A stretch of 64,000 nt of DNA from Mactromeris polynyma (lineage: Eukaryota > Mollusca > Bivalvia > Venerida > Mactridae), in contig JASFXZ010000012.1 of NCBI GenBank assembly GCA_032209605.1, positions 4,216,001 through 4,280,000 of the forward strand, in the 5' to 3' direction. Of the stretch, positions 12,250-26,110 are shown in pieces. The notes beneath the pieces are model-generated. The model made no database searches and was not told the origin of the DNA. It was given only the letters and a program-made list of their open reading frames with translations. The position numbers were made by a program, and so were the translations under genes. The number at the start of each line of letters is the position of its first letter. Position 1 is the stretch's first letter.

Positions 12250-12865
12250 ATAACCTTACAATAAATAAAAAAATGTATATCAATGTAAATCAGGCTTCTT
12301 TCCTTTTTGCCATATGACCTACAAGTTAACACTTGCAATTATCCACAGCCAAGGTCTACTTACTGCACACACAATCATGTCTCAGCAATGAAGGTGTTTA
12401 TAAACTATAAATGCCACCGTAAAATAACAAAGACCCATCTTCAAGAACTTCTAGAGCAATAAAATTCAAATTCCGACTGGTTCACCAATTTTTACAGAAA
12501 AAGAACGGGTGTGACCTAGATCCTATACACTGCATTGTATGCCAGTCTACAACTTCCTGGTAAAAATTGAAATGAAATAAATTTGAGACTGATTAAAACC
12601 ATATGTAAACTAATTCCAGAGAGCACTTACCAGAATGATCATTTCAACATTTGGCATCATTAAGATAATAGTCTGTAGAGAAAATGTTTAGAGACTACGT
12701 AAGTGTCTTGTCAAGTTGAATGGCCACTAGCCTATAATAATTATAAGATAAACATAACACAACCTTCATGTATATATAGTGCTTAAGTAAATTGTATACA
12801 TGTGCTGACTTAAATCAGACAATGAAATGAAGTATCTATTAACAAAGTTACTCTGAAAACAAGTC
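12250..12865. other. Intron 4, no feature seen
   Basis: AT-rich unique-looking sequence. Confidence 0.4.
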
Positions 12866-13271
12866 TTCGAATTACTTAGAATTACAAGCGCTGAAACTAT
12901 CACTGAAACTACTGGAGCCACTGTCCTGATATAATACTGGGTCAGAGACATGAAGACATGCAAGGATACAAAACAATCTGATGGACCACATGAACATATG
13001 CCTAGATCTAATCCTTCCAATCTTGCAGACCAATGACCATCTGCAACAAGGAGTTCTGAAGGAGACCGACATGAACAAATTCCAATATTCAACAAACAAC
13101 AAAAATGGCAGTGGATTGACCACACTCTCTAAAAGAATCCCAAGAACATCATCCAACAGGTCATAGACTGGAACTCCCAAAACATGGTGGTAACTCCTGG
13201 ACACAGAGCATAAAAGCATGAAAACCATTCCCTTGTCTTAGAACACTGCACAGACAAGACAGTGAACAAAG
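12866..13271. other. GC-richer block with overlapping open frames, origin unknown
   Basis: Two minus-strand frames of 118-119 codons (12766-13125 and 12872-13228) and one plus-strand frame of 61 codons stay open together, and the block is richer in G+C than its surroundings. One minus frame contains a near-repeat (GICSCRSPSE and GICSCGPSDC). On the plus strand the block ends in a donor-like AACAAAG|GTGAGG at 13271. I do not recognise a protein family. It may be a decayed transposon or retrocopy; it is not an NT5C2 exon. Confidence 0.3.
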
Positions 13272-14730
13272 GTGAGGGCCTTAAGCCCCTAGGACTGTAG
13301 TAGGAGGGGGGTGAAGCTGACTAAATGACGTAATCAAGTAACTGAAGCAACATAGCTTGGCTGCAAATCAAATCTCATCAACCTTGTCCTCCCAAGCTTT
13401 CTCCCAAATGGATAGATCTGACTTAAAGTTGGAATTTTAAAGGACAGGAGAAACTTATATGAAGTTATAATGAATTCAGCTGTCAAACAGATTCAAAGTA
13501 AGATGAAGGAGACCTTTGGATTTTGAGATGATTGAATTTATCTTAGAATTGTTTCCCTCAAATTAAAACAAGTAATACAATTTGTATCAAACAGTGGTTC
13601 ATGGTTACTTACAGCATATGTTATTCATCATCAAGTTTTCATTCTGACGGCTTCCACAAAACTGTAAGAACTCACTTCTGATATAGAAAGCATTGTAACA
13701 GTTTTATGCCAATCCATAAGCCTGGGATATACAGTCTATATTTAGGCCAAACCCTGGAATTTAACATACAATCCTTAAATTTGCCTTATAACTCCCCAGC
13801 TGATCTATACACTTTCCCAAAACATTTAAGGCATATTACTCATTTCAACAATTCTAACAGTTTGTCAACTATAGGAACTCTCAGGCAAGCGGAGGGGCAA
13901 AGAACCGTTGTTTGTTATTATGTTGAATAATAATATACAGACACACCCTAACACACACAAAATCACAAACTGGGTATATTTTTATTGCCCAGATATATGC
14001 CTCACCTACAGCTGCAAAGTGAGAAAATTCTTATAAGCCACAAAAAACACTTAATTGAATTGAAAGTAATTTTAAAGAGACAAATAAATGCCAAAAAATT
14101 GTAACTGTGTAAATAACATTAGCTATTAAACTGTGAGCGCAATTTCACAGAATAAGATACATAGCAATAAAATGTTCATATAACTCTGGTTTGATCTAAA
14201 ATCTTAGAAGTAATCTTACACTCAAACACTTTTACATCATCTGCAATAAAATTTCACTTTTCAAAAATCGAAATGTTTCAGATTTTCATTTTTTGTTCTA
14301 ACCTACCTGTAATAAAGCAATCAAATGTGATTGAATTTATCTTGGAAAGCTCTGAACTTTCTTGAAGCATACATTTTTTTCTAATGCAACAAGACTTGAA
14401 TCAGTGACTGCATGCTGTGAAATTATTGTATTTTGATACATTATGAGTCACTTTTCTGGCCTTATTTTCATAAAATTTCTCAAATTGAGATTTTTTCATG
14501 TTGATAACTCATGGTGCTTCATTTTTGATATAAAGAAAATCACACACCAGTTTTTGCCATTAATAGTGGAACTTTGTGATTTGTTTAAATACAGGTTACA
14601 GCCCTTTTGATCGGGAACACATTCAATAACTAAAAATTAAAGCTCTGGAAAATTTAAGTTATAGAAAGATATAATTGTGATCTTATGTAAAATCTGAGTC
14701 TGGATTTATAAACTTGTGTTCTCTTTAATA
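13272..14730. other. Intron 4, no feature seen
   Basis: AT-rich. A 74-codon plus-strand frame at 13706-13930 shows nothing recognisable. Confidence 0.4.
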
Positions 14731-15040
14731 CAGCCTTACCATTGGTCAGAAGCAGCCAATCAGATGCTCCAGATGCTCATAAGACCATAAAATGCTGTTT
14801 GAAGACCAGTCTAACAATACAGCCTTACATTGGTCAAAAACAGCCAATCAGATGCTCCAGATGCTCACAAGGCTATAAAATGCTGTTTGGAGACCAGTCT
14901 AACAATACCGCCTAAACATTGGTCAGAAGCAGCCAATCAGATGCTCCAGATGCTCACAAGGCTATAAAATGCTGTTTGAAGACCATTCTAACAATACAGC
15001 CTTACCATTGGTCAGAAACAGCCAATCAGATGCTCCAGAT
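14731..15040 (+). repeat. Tandem repeat, 88-89 bp x 3.5
   Basis: Units begin at 14731, 14820, 14908 and 14997. Each has CATTGGTCAGAAGCAGCCAA followed by TCAGATGCTCCAGATGCTCA, so every unit carries an inverted ATTGG/CCAAT pair. Confidence 0.9.
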
Positions 15041-16136
15041 TACAGACTGGTCTCCAATCTAAGGTAATAACCTGAAGTTCCTTGTTACTGAGGAGAAGTT
15101 GTGGACAGCCTATTTAGGAAGAGTACAGGTTGGAAAGTCAGAACTAACAGTTATTGGACTGATTGTCCTACATACTAACAATTAATCAAAAGCTTTTGAA
15201 GCTGTTGAGTCCCAGTCCCCCCATAACAAACTTAACAAGGACTGTTACCTTTCATGTATACAGATACTAAATTCATCCTCCACTGTATGCTAAATATTAG
15301 TACAATAAGGGAATAGAATTGTGCTACAATTACTGATAGTAAATACTCATAATGTTTTCAATAAATAAGTCTACCACAATTTACCTATAATAACCAATTC
15401 TAGTTGGCAATGATATAAATATCAATTGCCCAGAAGAGCACAGTCATTTATTATATTTTAACGATCATTATCAAATTACTAAGCAGTAACATGACTCAAC
15501 CACTGACTTAGTCCTTAGGTTGCATTTTCACATTCAGAAAACATTCCCTAGTACTGAAACACATTCTTTCCTAAGCAGATTGTGTGTGTGAAAAACTCAT
15601 TTTATGACAGAAGGTTTTTGTGTTTATGAGGTAAGTACTTACAGTACTTTGATAAAGTGGTTATGGAATGGTTCTCATACTTTGATCTCAGGGAGGGCTA
15701 CTTAATACAATGAGTCAATGTATGAATAAACAACCAGTCTATAACCTCCAGGGTAGAAATACATGCAACACTGACAGGTGCTAACGAAACAAAAGTTGTT
15801 CACAAAATGTTGTAAAACACATTCAAACATACAACAACATTGAAATAATCCTCTACAACTGCACACTTAACCACAGACATTTACCACTTAGTACAGAAAA
15901 TAGACTGATATACAAAACTTGGTCGAACTATTTGGAAACCAAATTGATATGATTATGACCAAAATTGAGACATCTACATCCGCAACACTTTCCACAAAAA
16001 AATGATTTTTACGTTGGCCATTAGCTGTAACAGAGTACAATGTCATACCATAATTCATTAAAAGTTTGTGTGTGCAGGGTTTTTAACCAACCGACAATGT
16101 TCTTACTCAGACAGCATCCACTTGAAGAACTGATAC
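15041..16136. other. Intron 4, no feature seen
   Basis: AT-rich, nothing recognised. Confidence 0.4.
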
Positions 16137-17213
16137 CATTCTACCATGCTGTGATACAACACCAAATGAATATCATACTGCCACGCTGTTATACCACACC
16201 AAGTTGATATCATACTGCCACGTTGTGATATGATACTACGAAGATATCACACTGCCACGCTGTGATGACACTAAGAAGATAACATACTGCCATGCTGTGA
16301 TATGACACCAAGTAGATATCATACTGCCACAATGTGATATCACACCAAGTAGATATCTTACTGCCACAATGTGATATGACACCAAGTAGATATCTTACTG
16401 CCACAATGTGATATGACACCAAGTAGATATCTTACTGCCATGCTGTGATATGACACCAAGTAGATATCTTACTGCCACAATGTGATATGACACCAAGTAG
16501 ATATCTTACTGCCACAATGGGATATCACACCAAGTAGATATCTTACTGCCACAATGTGATATGACACCAAGTAGATATCTTACTGCCACAATGTGATATG
16601 ACACCAAGTAGATATCTTACTGCCACAATGTGATATCACACCAAGTAGATATCTTACTGCCACAATGTGATATCACACCAAGTAGATATCTTACTGCCAC
16701 AATGTGATATGACACCAAGTAGATATCTTACTGCCACAATGTGATATGACACCAAGTAGATATCTTACTGCCACAATGTGATATCACACCAAGTAGATAT
16801 CTTACTGCCACAATGTGATATCACACCAAGTAGATATCTTACTGCCACAATGTGATATCACACCAAGTAGATATCTTACTGCCACAATGTGATATGACAC
16901 CAAGTAGATATCTTACTGCCACAATGTGATATGACACCAAGTAGATATCTTACTGCCACAATGTGATATGACACCAAGTAGATATCTTACTGCCACAATG
17001 TGATATGACACCAAGTAGATATCATACTGCCACACTGTGATGACACTAAGAAGATAACATACTGCCACACTGTGATATGACACCAAGTAGATATCATACT
17101 GCCACACTGTGATGACACTAAGAAGATATCATACTGCCACACTGTGATATGACACCAAGTAGATATCATACTGCCACACTGATATCACACCAAGCTGATA
17201 TATTTATCACACT
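16137..17213 (+). repeat. 37-bp satellite array, about 29 units
   Basis: The unit is ACTGCCACAATGTGATATGA followed by CACCAAGTAGATATCTT. The central units are almost identical and differ mainly by GATATGACACC versus GATATCACACC. Both edges contain diverged 35-bp units (GTGATGACACTAAGAAGATA); at the right edge these alternate with 37-bp units in a ~72-bp period. Minus-strand open frames here are repeat translation, not genes. Confidence 0.97.
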
Positions 17214-17760
17214 TGGTGACATGACACCACACCCAGTCACATTAACGTAACATAAGGCCGACCAGTTTTAGTACAACTCTCACAACATTTTGAATGACCA
17301 CAATTAAACAGTACCTATAATTAATCAGTATTCACCTTTTCAATGTCACAATTTATATACTAATTTATTATGTTGGCACAAAAACTTGAATAAAATGGGG
17401 ACGCAGCCAAATCAATTTAGATGCAATTTTTCTTTATCAATAAGATCATTTATCATCATAAAAAGGACATTAAATGACCACTTGAATATGGGTCTCATCC
17501 AAATAGAATTTCAACTTTCTGAAATTAAAAAGATACAGCCAATTATGATACCCATCTTGTATCAAGACATACATCACTTTTTTACAATAAAACACATGGG
17601 AAATTGAGGCAATTAATATGAATTGACCGTCATATATGCTGCTGATAACATATGTGTCTACAAATTAAATTGCAATATAATATCTATCCAATTATAAATG
17701 GTAACCTTTTAACCTGAAGAAGAGACAAACTTATTTCCTCAGATACAACACAAATACTCC
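17214..17760. other. Intron 4, no feature seen
   Basis: A 73-codon plus-strand frame at 17386-17607 has no recognisable motif. Confidence 0.4.
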
Positions 17761-17965
17761 CAAACATTGCCCCTTAGTGGCGCGCTCTTACAAGTGACCT
17801 TGACCTTTGAGGTACAGTCCCGAATTTTACTTGGAACACTGTTTCATATATATAATTATTTGTGCCAAGTTTCACTGGAATTCCTCAAATCATATTAAAG
17901 CTGAGACAAGAAGTGTTTCAGCTGGATATACAAATTACTATAATTATGCCTCCTAGCTGAGGAAT
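17761..17965 (+). repeat. Dispersed repeat with AAGTGACCTTGACCTTTGAG
   Basis: CAAACATTGCCCCTTAGTGG, then GTGACCTTGACCTTTGAGG, then GTGCCAAGTTTCACTGGAAT. This combination resembles an abundant bivalve repeat; 45500-45670 looks distantly related. Confidence 0.45.
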
Positions 17966-18194
17966 AAAAATGAAACTTGAACAAACAACTGCTATAATTA
18001 GCAGCAATTAATAAGTTTTTTTAAATTTAAAAAGCATATTTGAAAGCCTAAACCTATATACAGACTGAAGAAATGGCACAGGTCAGATGATCCATAGCCA
18101 AAGATTTAGAAGTCCATATAAACGAAGACTCAACATAGATTTCGAACTGAGACTCCAGTGTGTTACATAACTTGTGAAAAAGACAAAATAAACA

Positions 18195-18682
18195 GCAACT
18201 CCCGAGTTATTAGCAACTCTGAGTTAACGGCAACTCTGAGTTAACGGCAACTCTGAGTTAACGGCAACTCAGAGTTAACGGCAACTCTGAGTTAAAGGCA
18301 ACTCTGAGTTAACGGCAACTCTGAGTTAACGGCAACTCTGAGTTAACGGCAACTCAGAGTTAACGGCAACTCTGAGTTAACGGCAACTCTGAGTTAACGG
18401 CAACTCTGAGTTAACGGCAACTCTGAGTTAAAGGCAACTCTGAGTTAAAGGCAACTCTGAGTTAACGCCAACTCCGAGTTAATGGCACCTCCGAGTTAAT
18501 GGCAACTCCGAGTTAATGGCAACTCTGAGTTAATGGCACCTCCGAGTTAATGGCAACTCTGAGTTAATGCCAACTCTGAATTAATGGCACCTCTGAGTTA
18601 ATGGCAACTCTGAATTAATGGCACCTCTGAGTTAATGGCAACTCTGAGTTAATGGCAACTCTGAGTTAATGGCAACGAGTTA
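18195..18682 (+). repeat. 17-bp minisatellite, about 28 units
   Basis: The unit is GAGTTAACGGCAACTCT. It is self-complementary in two registers: GAGTT/AACTC around AACGGC, and AACTC/GAGTT around one base. The units decay towards the right edge (TTAATGGCACCTCCGAG). Confidence 0.97.
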
Positions 18683-19465
18683 AAAGTTTTCTTTCATTAA
18701 GCAGAGTAACAGACTGCAGCGTAAAATGTACTTTTAATACTTCAATCACTGCTTTCAAATTTAAGTTACTTCTCAATTACTAAATTCTCTTCCTCCCAAT
18801 TTCTTTGTTCAATCTCCAAACATCTAAAAAAAAAATTCGGCTTAGCAATCGTAACATCTCGGTATATTTTTATGCTGCACAACAAATCTTAACCTTCAAA
18901 TTGCACCGTCCATTTTTTTTAAAGATATTTCACGCATTTCTACTGAATTACATCTGTTAAAATTGAATTTATCTTAAAAATAACCCTAAAATTTTCTACA
19001 TCAATGAATTCAAGATTTTCAAGTAACAGGTCAACGTAGAAATAACCACCACGAAAAGCTCCCCATAAATTCATTACCTTATATCATAAAAAACATAAGC
19101 TATTACAAGAAACCGTTATCTTCATCATAATTACGTTAACATAACATTTGCTGATTTAATGTCTCAGCAATAGCATCTACTGAGCAGCAAACAGCCAGTC
19201 ACACGTTATTCAACACACTTAGGGAATTTATTATGATATAACTGCGCAATAAAAGCCCCCAAAAATATTTTATTGGAGAATGAAAATTACCCATACTTCA
19301 GCTGTCAAATGAATAAAGTCTTTAACAAGAGACCCCAACGAAGAAGTATGTATTCTACAAAATGTCTCATGGAAGAAAACACAAGTAGAAAACAATGATA
19401 ATTACTTATTTTATACATATAATATATTCTTTCAGCTGCTAATTCAATTAAAATGCACCCATAAG
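18683..19465. other. Intron 4, no feature seen
   Basis: AT-rich. Confidence 0.4.
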
Positions 19466-19575
19466 TAGGTCAGACATCAATAAATTTTAGGGAATTATAG
19501 GTCAGACATCAGAGATTTTCATAAGTTATCGGTCAGACATCGATAAATTTTAGGGAATTATAGGTCAGACAACAG
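19466..19575 (+). repeat. Short tandem repeat, ~32 bp x 3.5
   Basis: TAGGTCAGACATCA and ATAAATTTTAGGGAATTATA alternate. Confidence 0.8.
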
Positions 19576-20832
19576 GAAATCATTACAAAATGTCACACAG
19601 TAAATTTGCTACAATTCGGAATGCGAAATCTCAAAATGACGAGGACATATTCAATATACACGTAGGTCCTTGCATCAACTCTTGCAATAATTGGGATGTT
19701 AATTTTGGTCCCTTAATTAACATCAGTTGAGAAAAACTGTTGGGATACAATGTTGTTGTATTTTAACATGTCTGGCTATTTTCGCACCTGACACACTGGA
19801 AAGTGTGAATGACTATCGTTTGCATAATCATCTTGTCAAAGTATGAATGAAAAGATATGAACAGATTTGGCATGCATCTATAAAGCTAGAAACATCTAGA
19901 AGTATTTTGAGTAATAATCGAAAATAATGAAAATAAACAATTTCATTGAAATTTATCTTATTTATCTCTTGTTCGTTTCTTATTTCCAAACATATTTATG
20001 TTAATGGTAATTTTCACAACAAGGTAATTATTACAACACCAAGTAAAAAGTCACTCCAGTCAAAGATGCGATAATTTTGAAGATACGAATTTTCAAAAAA
20101 ATTTATTAGTCCATTGAGCATTCGAGTTATCGTAACTTCACTGTATATTATATAATGTGCTACAGCCACCAAAGCTTATACAACATTATCTTTATAAACA
20201 TTTCTTAGAGTAAACTCAAATTATCTATAGCTTGACCAGTATTTTGTGTTGTTGTAATATAGAACTTATCTAAGGTCACATATTCATAAATGTGTGCTAT
20301 ACCTACAGGCCACACACCAGTAAAAGTCAATGAAGGTCTATCACGAGCACAGAAACTCTTAAATACTGTTCATGTAAATTAAGAAAGCCAGGTATGTACA
20401 CCATACTATGGCATACCTCAATGTAGGGATGGTTTGTTTTCCTACATAAAAACTGAAATAACACATTTCATGAAATCACAGTCAGGTAATATAGGTTTAC
20501 ATTAATTTCCTTCGGACAAAAAATACAACTACATTGTATAAGTTTCTGGTTTGCCTGCAACATAACAATTATTCTTCAAGTGAAAAGTTTATCTAACTAG
20601 CTACCGTAGGTGTCAATGTGTGACAATCCCTAATGTAATAATGCATAAGAAGATTAGGACAAAACTTGATCCAGCTTCTGAACAGAATGTGATGTACAAT
20701 AATGATCTTATTATGTCCACCATCCTTCAGCCAGCTAACATAATTATTTACAATAGGAATTTAGGACCAAACTTGACCATATAAAGAGGTCACCACTAGA
20801 TAACGATACACACCAAATAGCAAATCTCTAGG
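19576..20832. other. Intron 4, no feature seen
   Basis: AT-rich, nothing recognised. Confidence 0.4.
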
Positions 20833-20843
20833 CCATATGGTTT

Positions 20844-21112
20844 GTTTGTTTCATCTGGTTTAACGCCGTTTCTCAACGATATTTCAGTTATATACGGAGG
20901 CCGGTTCACCTAACCAGTTTTTCCTGGACTGAAATCTAACCAGTACTAACTTACCCTTCCACAAGGAGCCGGCAACTTCTCCACATGTGGAGGAAAATCA
21001 ACATTTTTGTCAAATTTTCATGGAAGGGTATGACCTGCCGTGACCGGGAATCGAACCCGGATCGCCGGGTTACAAGTCCAGCACACTAACCACTGGACCA
21101 CGGCCGTGGCTT
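20844..21112 (-). repeat. tRNA-Thr-like SINE, copy 2, with 11-bp target duplication
   Basis: Same family and orientation as 3775-4050. Flanked by CCATATGGTTT at 20833-20843 and 21113-21123. The tRNA head is at 21110-21036 and its acceptor stem is mutated. Confidence 0.9.
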
Positions 21113-21129
21113 CCATATGGTTTCAGAAA

Positions 21130-21365
21130 AAAAGGATTTCAAAGTTTATACTTTTAAAATCTTTTTTAGTTCCTTTAACCTTAGTTACGCAGCAGACGAT
21201 TTATTCAACTTTGACAGAGTCCCACCCAGGGATCATTCCTGTTAAGTTTGGACAAAATCCATGCAGCAGTTTAAGAGACATTGAGTAAAGAAAACGTCGC
21301 AGGACGGCGGACCGCTAACGATCCTAAAACTCCAACATGAGCACTTCTTGCTCAGGAGAACTAAA
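21130..21365 (+). repeat. Dispersed repeat remnant
   Basis: Contains CACCCAGGGATCATTCCTGT, AAAACGTCGCAGGACGGCGG and GAGCACTTCTTGCTCAGGAG, the style of a common molluscan interspersed repeat. Boundaries uncertain. Confidence 0.35.
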
Positions 21366-22661
<1,296 letters not shown>

Positions 22662-22666
22662 CTATA

Positions 22667-22840
22667 CAGTAAAACCTTAATAATAAGACTACCCTTGGGA
22701 TCGGAAAACCGGTCTTCTTATTGAGGTGGTCTTAATATTGAGGTTGAATAAAGAACAAAACAGTGGAAATGGACTTGAAAATTGTGTTCTTAATATTGAG
22801 GTGGTCACAATATTAAGGTGGTCTTTGAGTGAGGTTTAAG
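22667..22840 (+). mobile_element. MITE family 1
   Basis: Starts CAGTAAAACCTTAATAATAA after a TA; the right end is decayed (GAGGTTTAAG). It lies 146 bp from exon 4. Confidence 0.8.
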
Positions 22841-22942
22841 TGAATCCATTTGTTTCAGCTCAATCATGATGAAGGTTACCTGACAAATGAAATGTTTGTT
22901 TGAATGACTTTCAAGTCCACTTTCTGGGAAGTCAATACAAGT

Positions 22943-23003
22943 GTCTCCTAAAGAGTTGATGACCTTGGCAAGAACCCAAGACCTATACCAGTGTCTACTA
23001 AAG
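22943..23003 (+). repeat. 50-bp minisatellite, part left of the insertion
   Basis: One unit (AAAGAGTTGATGACCTTGGC, CAAGAACCCAAGACCTATAC) and the start of a second, interrupted after CTAAAG. Confidence 0.9.
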
Positions 23004-24189
23004 CATACATGCCATATTTTCAGATGGTCAATAAGTGAGATTTTCCTCAGCAGGGCTGTTTTTAAGTGAGATTTGGGAAAAATAAGTGAGACTGTAAGTC
23101 GCGATTTTTTGGGGCACTTAATACACCAACACTAAATAACATTACCCCACCCAACTGTTTTCATGCCTAATTACAGTGTTACTTTGTCGCGTAAATTCCT
23201 TCATCAATTAGCATTAAACAGGGTTTCCCTTGAATTTTCTTTTAGGGGCCACAGTGGGCTTCATTTGGGTGTCATTTATACAAGTGACCAGATATGATAC
23301 TCAAAGGCAAGTCATACTGGTATGCAAAGATTGTATACATTATAACATCTACCAAATATTTTGAGAGGAGTGGGTGTTTAATAAAGGTAGAAAAATCACA
23401 TATTTTTTAAGTCCTATATGCATCTATTAGAATAAGTACGGTACCCTACAGCAGTTTTATAACCTTTGATCAAAGCCGATGTGTCGAAACTTCCACTGGC
23501 TAGCCTAAAATATCTTCCAAACTAACCCCTTTGATCTGCCCGACGGTTTTACGTCACATAGAGTACAGTATTACGTCACAGCTAGCAGTATTGCCTGTCT
23601 TACATGTGCCTACGTGACCTTTATCATTTTGCCTCTGTTCACCGAGTTTTGAAGTTTTTAATACCAATAAATTTAATATTCTATAGTAACAGTTAATGCT
23701 TTTATTGTGTGAACATTTTTGATTCTTGGATTCATGGGATATACACGTGATGGATATACATGTAGGCTAAATTACGGATCAAAGTAAGAATTTTTCAGAT
23801 TTTTATTTAGCCAAAAAGTACGTCAAAACCCATAAACTTGTGCGTCAGGGAAAACCCTGCATTAAAGCAAGCAGATTAACACCTTTCCTGTCAATAAGAT
23901 GATTAAAGTTAAATCACCGCTTTAACAAACAATTAACGTACTGCCCGAGGTGATTAAAAACACGCAAATCAACAGCTGATCAAAGCCAATTAACAAAGTG
24001 TCACCTTTAATCGGCATTTTCGGGTAGTATCGAAGAATCATAGCATGTCCGAGATACAAAATTTCGCACGATCTTGTTTTTTCTTGGAGGTTCAAATTTA
24101 CGTGAGGTTTTAATCTAACGGCGTTAGACCGTGAGGAGGCATGTAAATACGTGAGGAAAGGTCTCACGGCGTGAGATATGGCATGTATG
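23004..24189. mobile_element. Non-autonomous DNA transposon inserted in the 50-bp minisatellite
   Basis: A 1186-bp element with a perfect 14-bp inverted terminal repeat (CATACATGCCATAT at 23004 and its inverse ending 24189). It is flanked by the 6-bp duplication CTAAAG (22998-23003 and 24190-24195). Removing it restores the repeat unit exactly. Subterminal AAGTGAGA and GTGAG motifs occur at both ends. No transposase frame is visible. Superfamily not assigned. Confidence 0.9.
23219..23858. mobile_element. hAT-like MITE nested in the previous element
   Basis: Ends CAGGGTTTCCCTT (left) and AGGGAAAACCCT (right), flanked by the 8-bp direct repeat GCATTAAA (23211-23218 and 23859-23866). CAGGG termini with 8-bp duplications fit the hAT superfamily (inference). 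Non-coding. Confidence 0.8.
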
Positions 24190-24637
24190 CTAAAGAGTTA
24201 GTGACCTTGGCAAGAACCCAAGACCTATACCAGTGTCTACTAAAGAGTTAGTGACCTTGGCAAGAACCCAAGACCTATACCATTGTCTCCTAAAGAGTTA
24301 GTGACCTTGGCAAGAACCCAAGACCTATACCATTGTCTCCTTAAGAGTTAGTGACCTTGGCAAGAACCCAAGACCTATACCATTGTCTCCTAAAGAGTTA
24401 GTGACCTTGGCAAGAACCCAAGACCTATACCATTGTCTCCTTAAGAGTTAGTGTCTGTCCGTCACCTTGGCAAGAACCCAATACCTATACCAGTGTCTCC
24501 TAAAGAGTTAGTGACCTTGGCAAGAACCCAAGACCTATGCCAGTGTCTACTAAAGAGTTACTGACCTTGTCAAGAACCCAATACCTATACCATTGTCTCC
24601 TAAAGAGTTACTGACCTTGGCAAGAACCCAAGACCTC
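24190..24637 (+). repeat. 50-bp minisatellite, main part, about 9 units
   Basis: Units of TAAAGAGTTAGTGACCTTGG, CAAGAACCCAAGACCTATAC and CATTGTCTCC, one with a ~10-bp expansion (GTCTGTCCGTCACC, near 24450). Confidence 0.95.
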
Positions 24638-25585
24638 TGGGTTAAGTGGTCTAAACATATCGCTATTTACCATTCTGCAGCATTTTTGGACATTATCATT
24701 GGCCTAAGACAGGAAACATCACAACATTAACAGTATATATGTCAGACATTCAGCTAATATGACACTCCAACCAACCAATCAGACAGGTCTGTTTCTGTTT
24801 GAATGCTAAGTAAAGGCATCATGCATATGAATACACAAACAAACCAAATGATAAGTGAAATTACTTAACATATCAGATAAAAAGAGTTAAATCCTACATC
24901 AAGAGTAAATCATAGCTAGACAGCTTGACAAATAATGAAATGAAATCACTGACAACTCCGACAAAAAAAACAGAATCTGTCAAAAACCATTGATGCTAAA
25001 AATAGTAAATTTATTATTGCATTCTGGGAAAATTTGAAAAGCAACAGATTACAAACAAACAGAATACTTGACAAACTTAAGATATAAAACTATCTGTGTA
25101 GCATAACACTTTAAACTGTAGTTGTGAAAGTACTCATAAAGCCCATAATTAAATAAGAATTAAGATAAAGAGCAAAATACAAGCGTAATGTCACGCGCAC
25201 CCCCCACCCACTGTAACACTCCATCAAGCACTGACAACAAGTGGCTATATAGCAGACGGAAGGCAGACAGTATTGCCAGATGTGTCATAAAACTATGACA
25301 ATCTTAATAATATCATTTCTTGGTAAGAGTTCTTGATAATCATGATCGCAATCTCCATCTTTCTCAGTGAAATCTCAGACGAAAGTTTATGTGCTACCGT
25401 AAAACCTACAATAAATGTCCCCATTCTTCTTAATTTAAACCAGTGCATAAAATAATTCCTGATGCACTAATTCAGCACGTGCACATATGCTAAACAATTT
25501 AAGGAGAAAACCATGGGTAACATTAAAATGCCTAAAACACTACATTAGGGGTAGATAAAATCTATTCAGGGGCTTAAGTGAAATA
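24638..25585. other. Intron 3, no feature seen
   Basis: AT-rich. Confidence 0.4.
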
Positions 25586-25587
25586 TG

Positions 25588-26110
25588 GAACAAGAGGGCC
25601 ATCATGGCCCTCAATCTCTTACCAGAGTGCCAGTACTTTTAGTTTCATGAAAATTGCTGCCAATGATTAACAATTTCAAGTAAAGGAATTTTGTCTTATT
25701 CAAGTGCCATAACTCTAGTTAATGTAGCAATCTTGCCCATTAGTGAAGTTGACTGAGATCTAGTGGTCACATGCATTTTGTTCATGAATATTCCCCATGG
25801 AATGTGGCTGCTAATATGTACACAAGGTGAAAATGTGACACTTAACTAATTCAAGAGCCATAACTTTGTGAAACAGTATGGCAATCCTGACCATTATCAA
25901 ACTAATCAAATAGTAGATAGTGCTGTATATAGTAACAATTGACACAAGTTCTTTAATACCCAAACATTGTTATAAAATAACAGCTGGCCCTGTATTTGTG
26001 TGTGTAACAGTTTAGCACCATGAGAAACCATGATGAGCGTGTGATAAGTTCTATAATACACGTCGTTATAACATGATAGTGATCAAATATGGCACTTAAT
26101 GAGGGTAAGT
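25588..26110 (+). repeat. CAAGAGGGCC-type dispersed repeat, copy 1
   Basis: Starts AACAAGAGGGCCATCATGGC, an imperfect palindrome, and contains AAGTGCCATAACTCT and AAGAGCCATAACTTT further in. The same start occurs at 33235 and, inverted, at 62592. The right boundary is unclear. Confidence 0.6.

Noticed and set aside
16210..17169. Minus-strand open frames of 60-70 codons
   Set aside because: They are translations of the 37-bp satellite; 37 is not a multiple of three, so the peptide shifts frame each unit.
16137..17213. CRISPR-like array
   Set aside because: The units are contiguous with no unique spacers, and the rest of the window is animal nuclear DNA.
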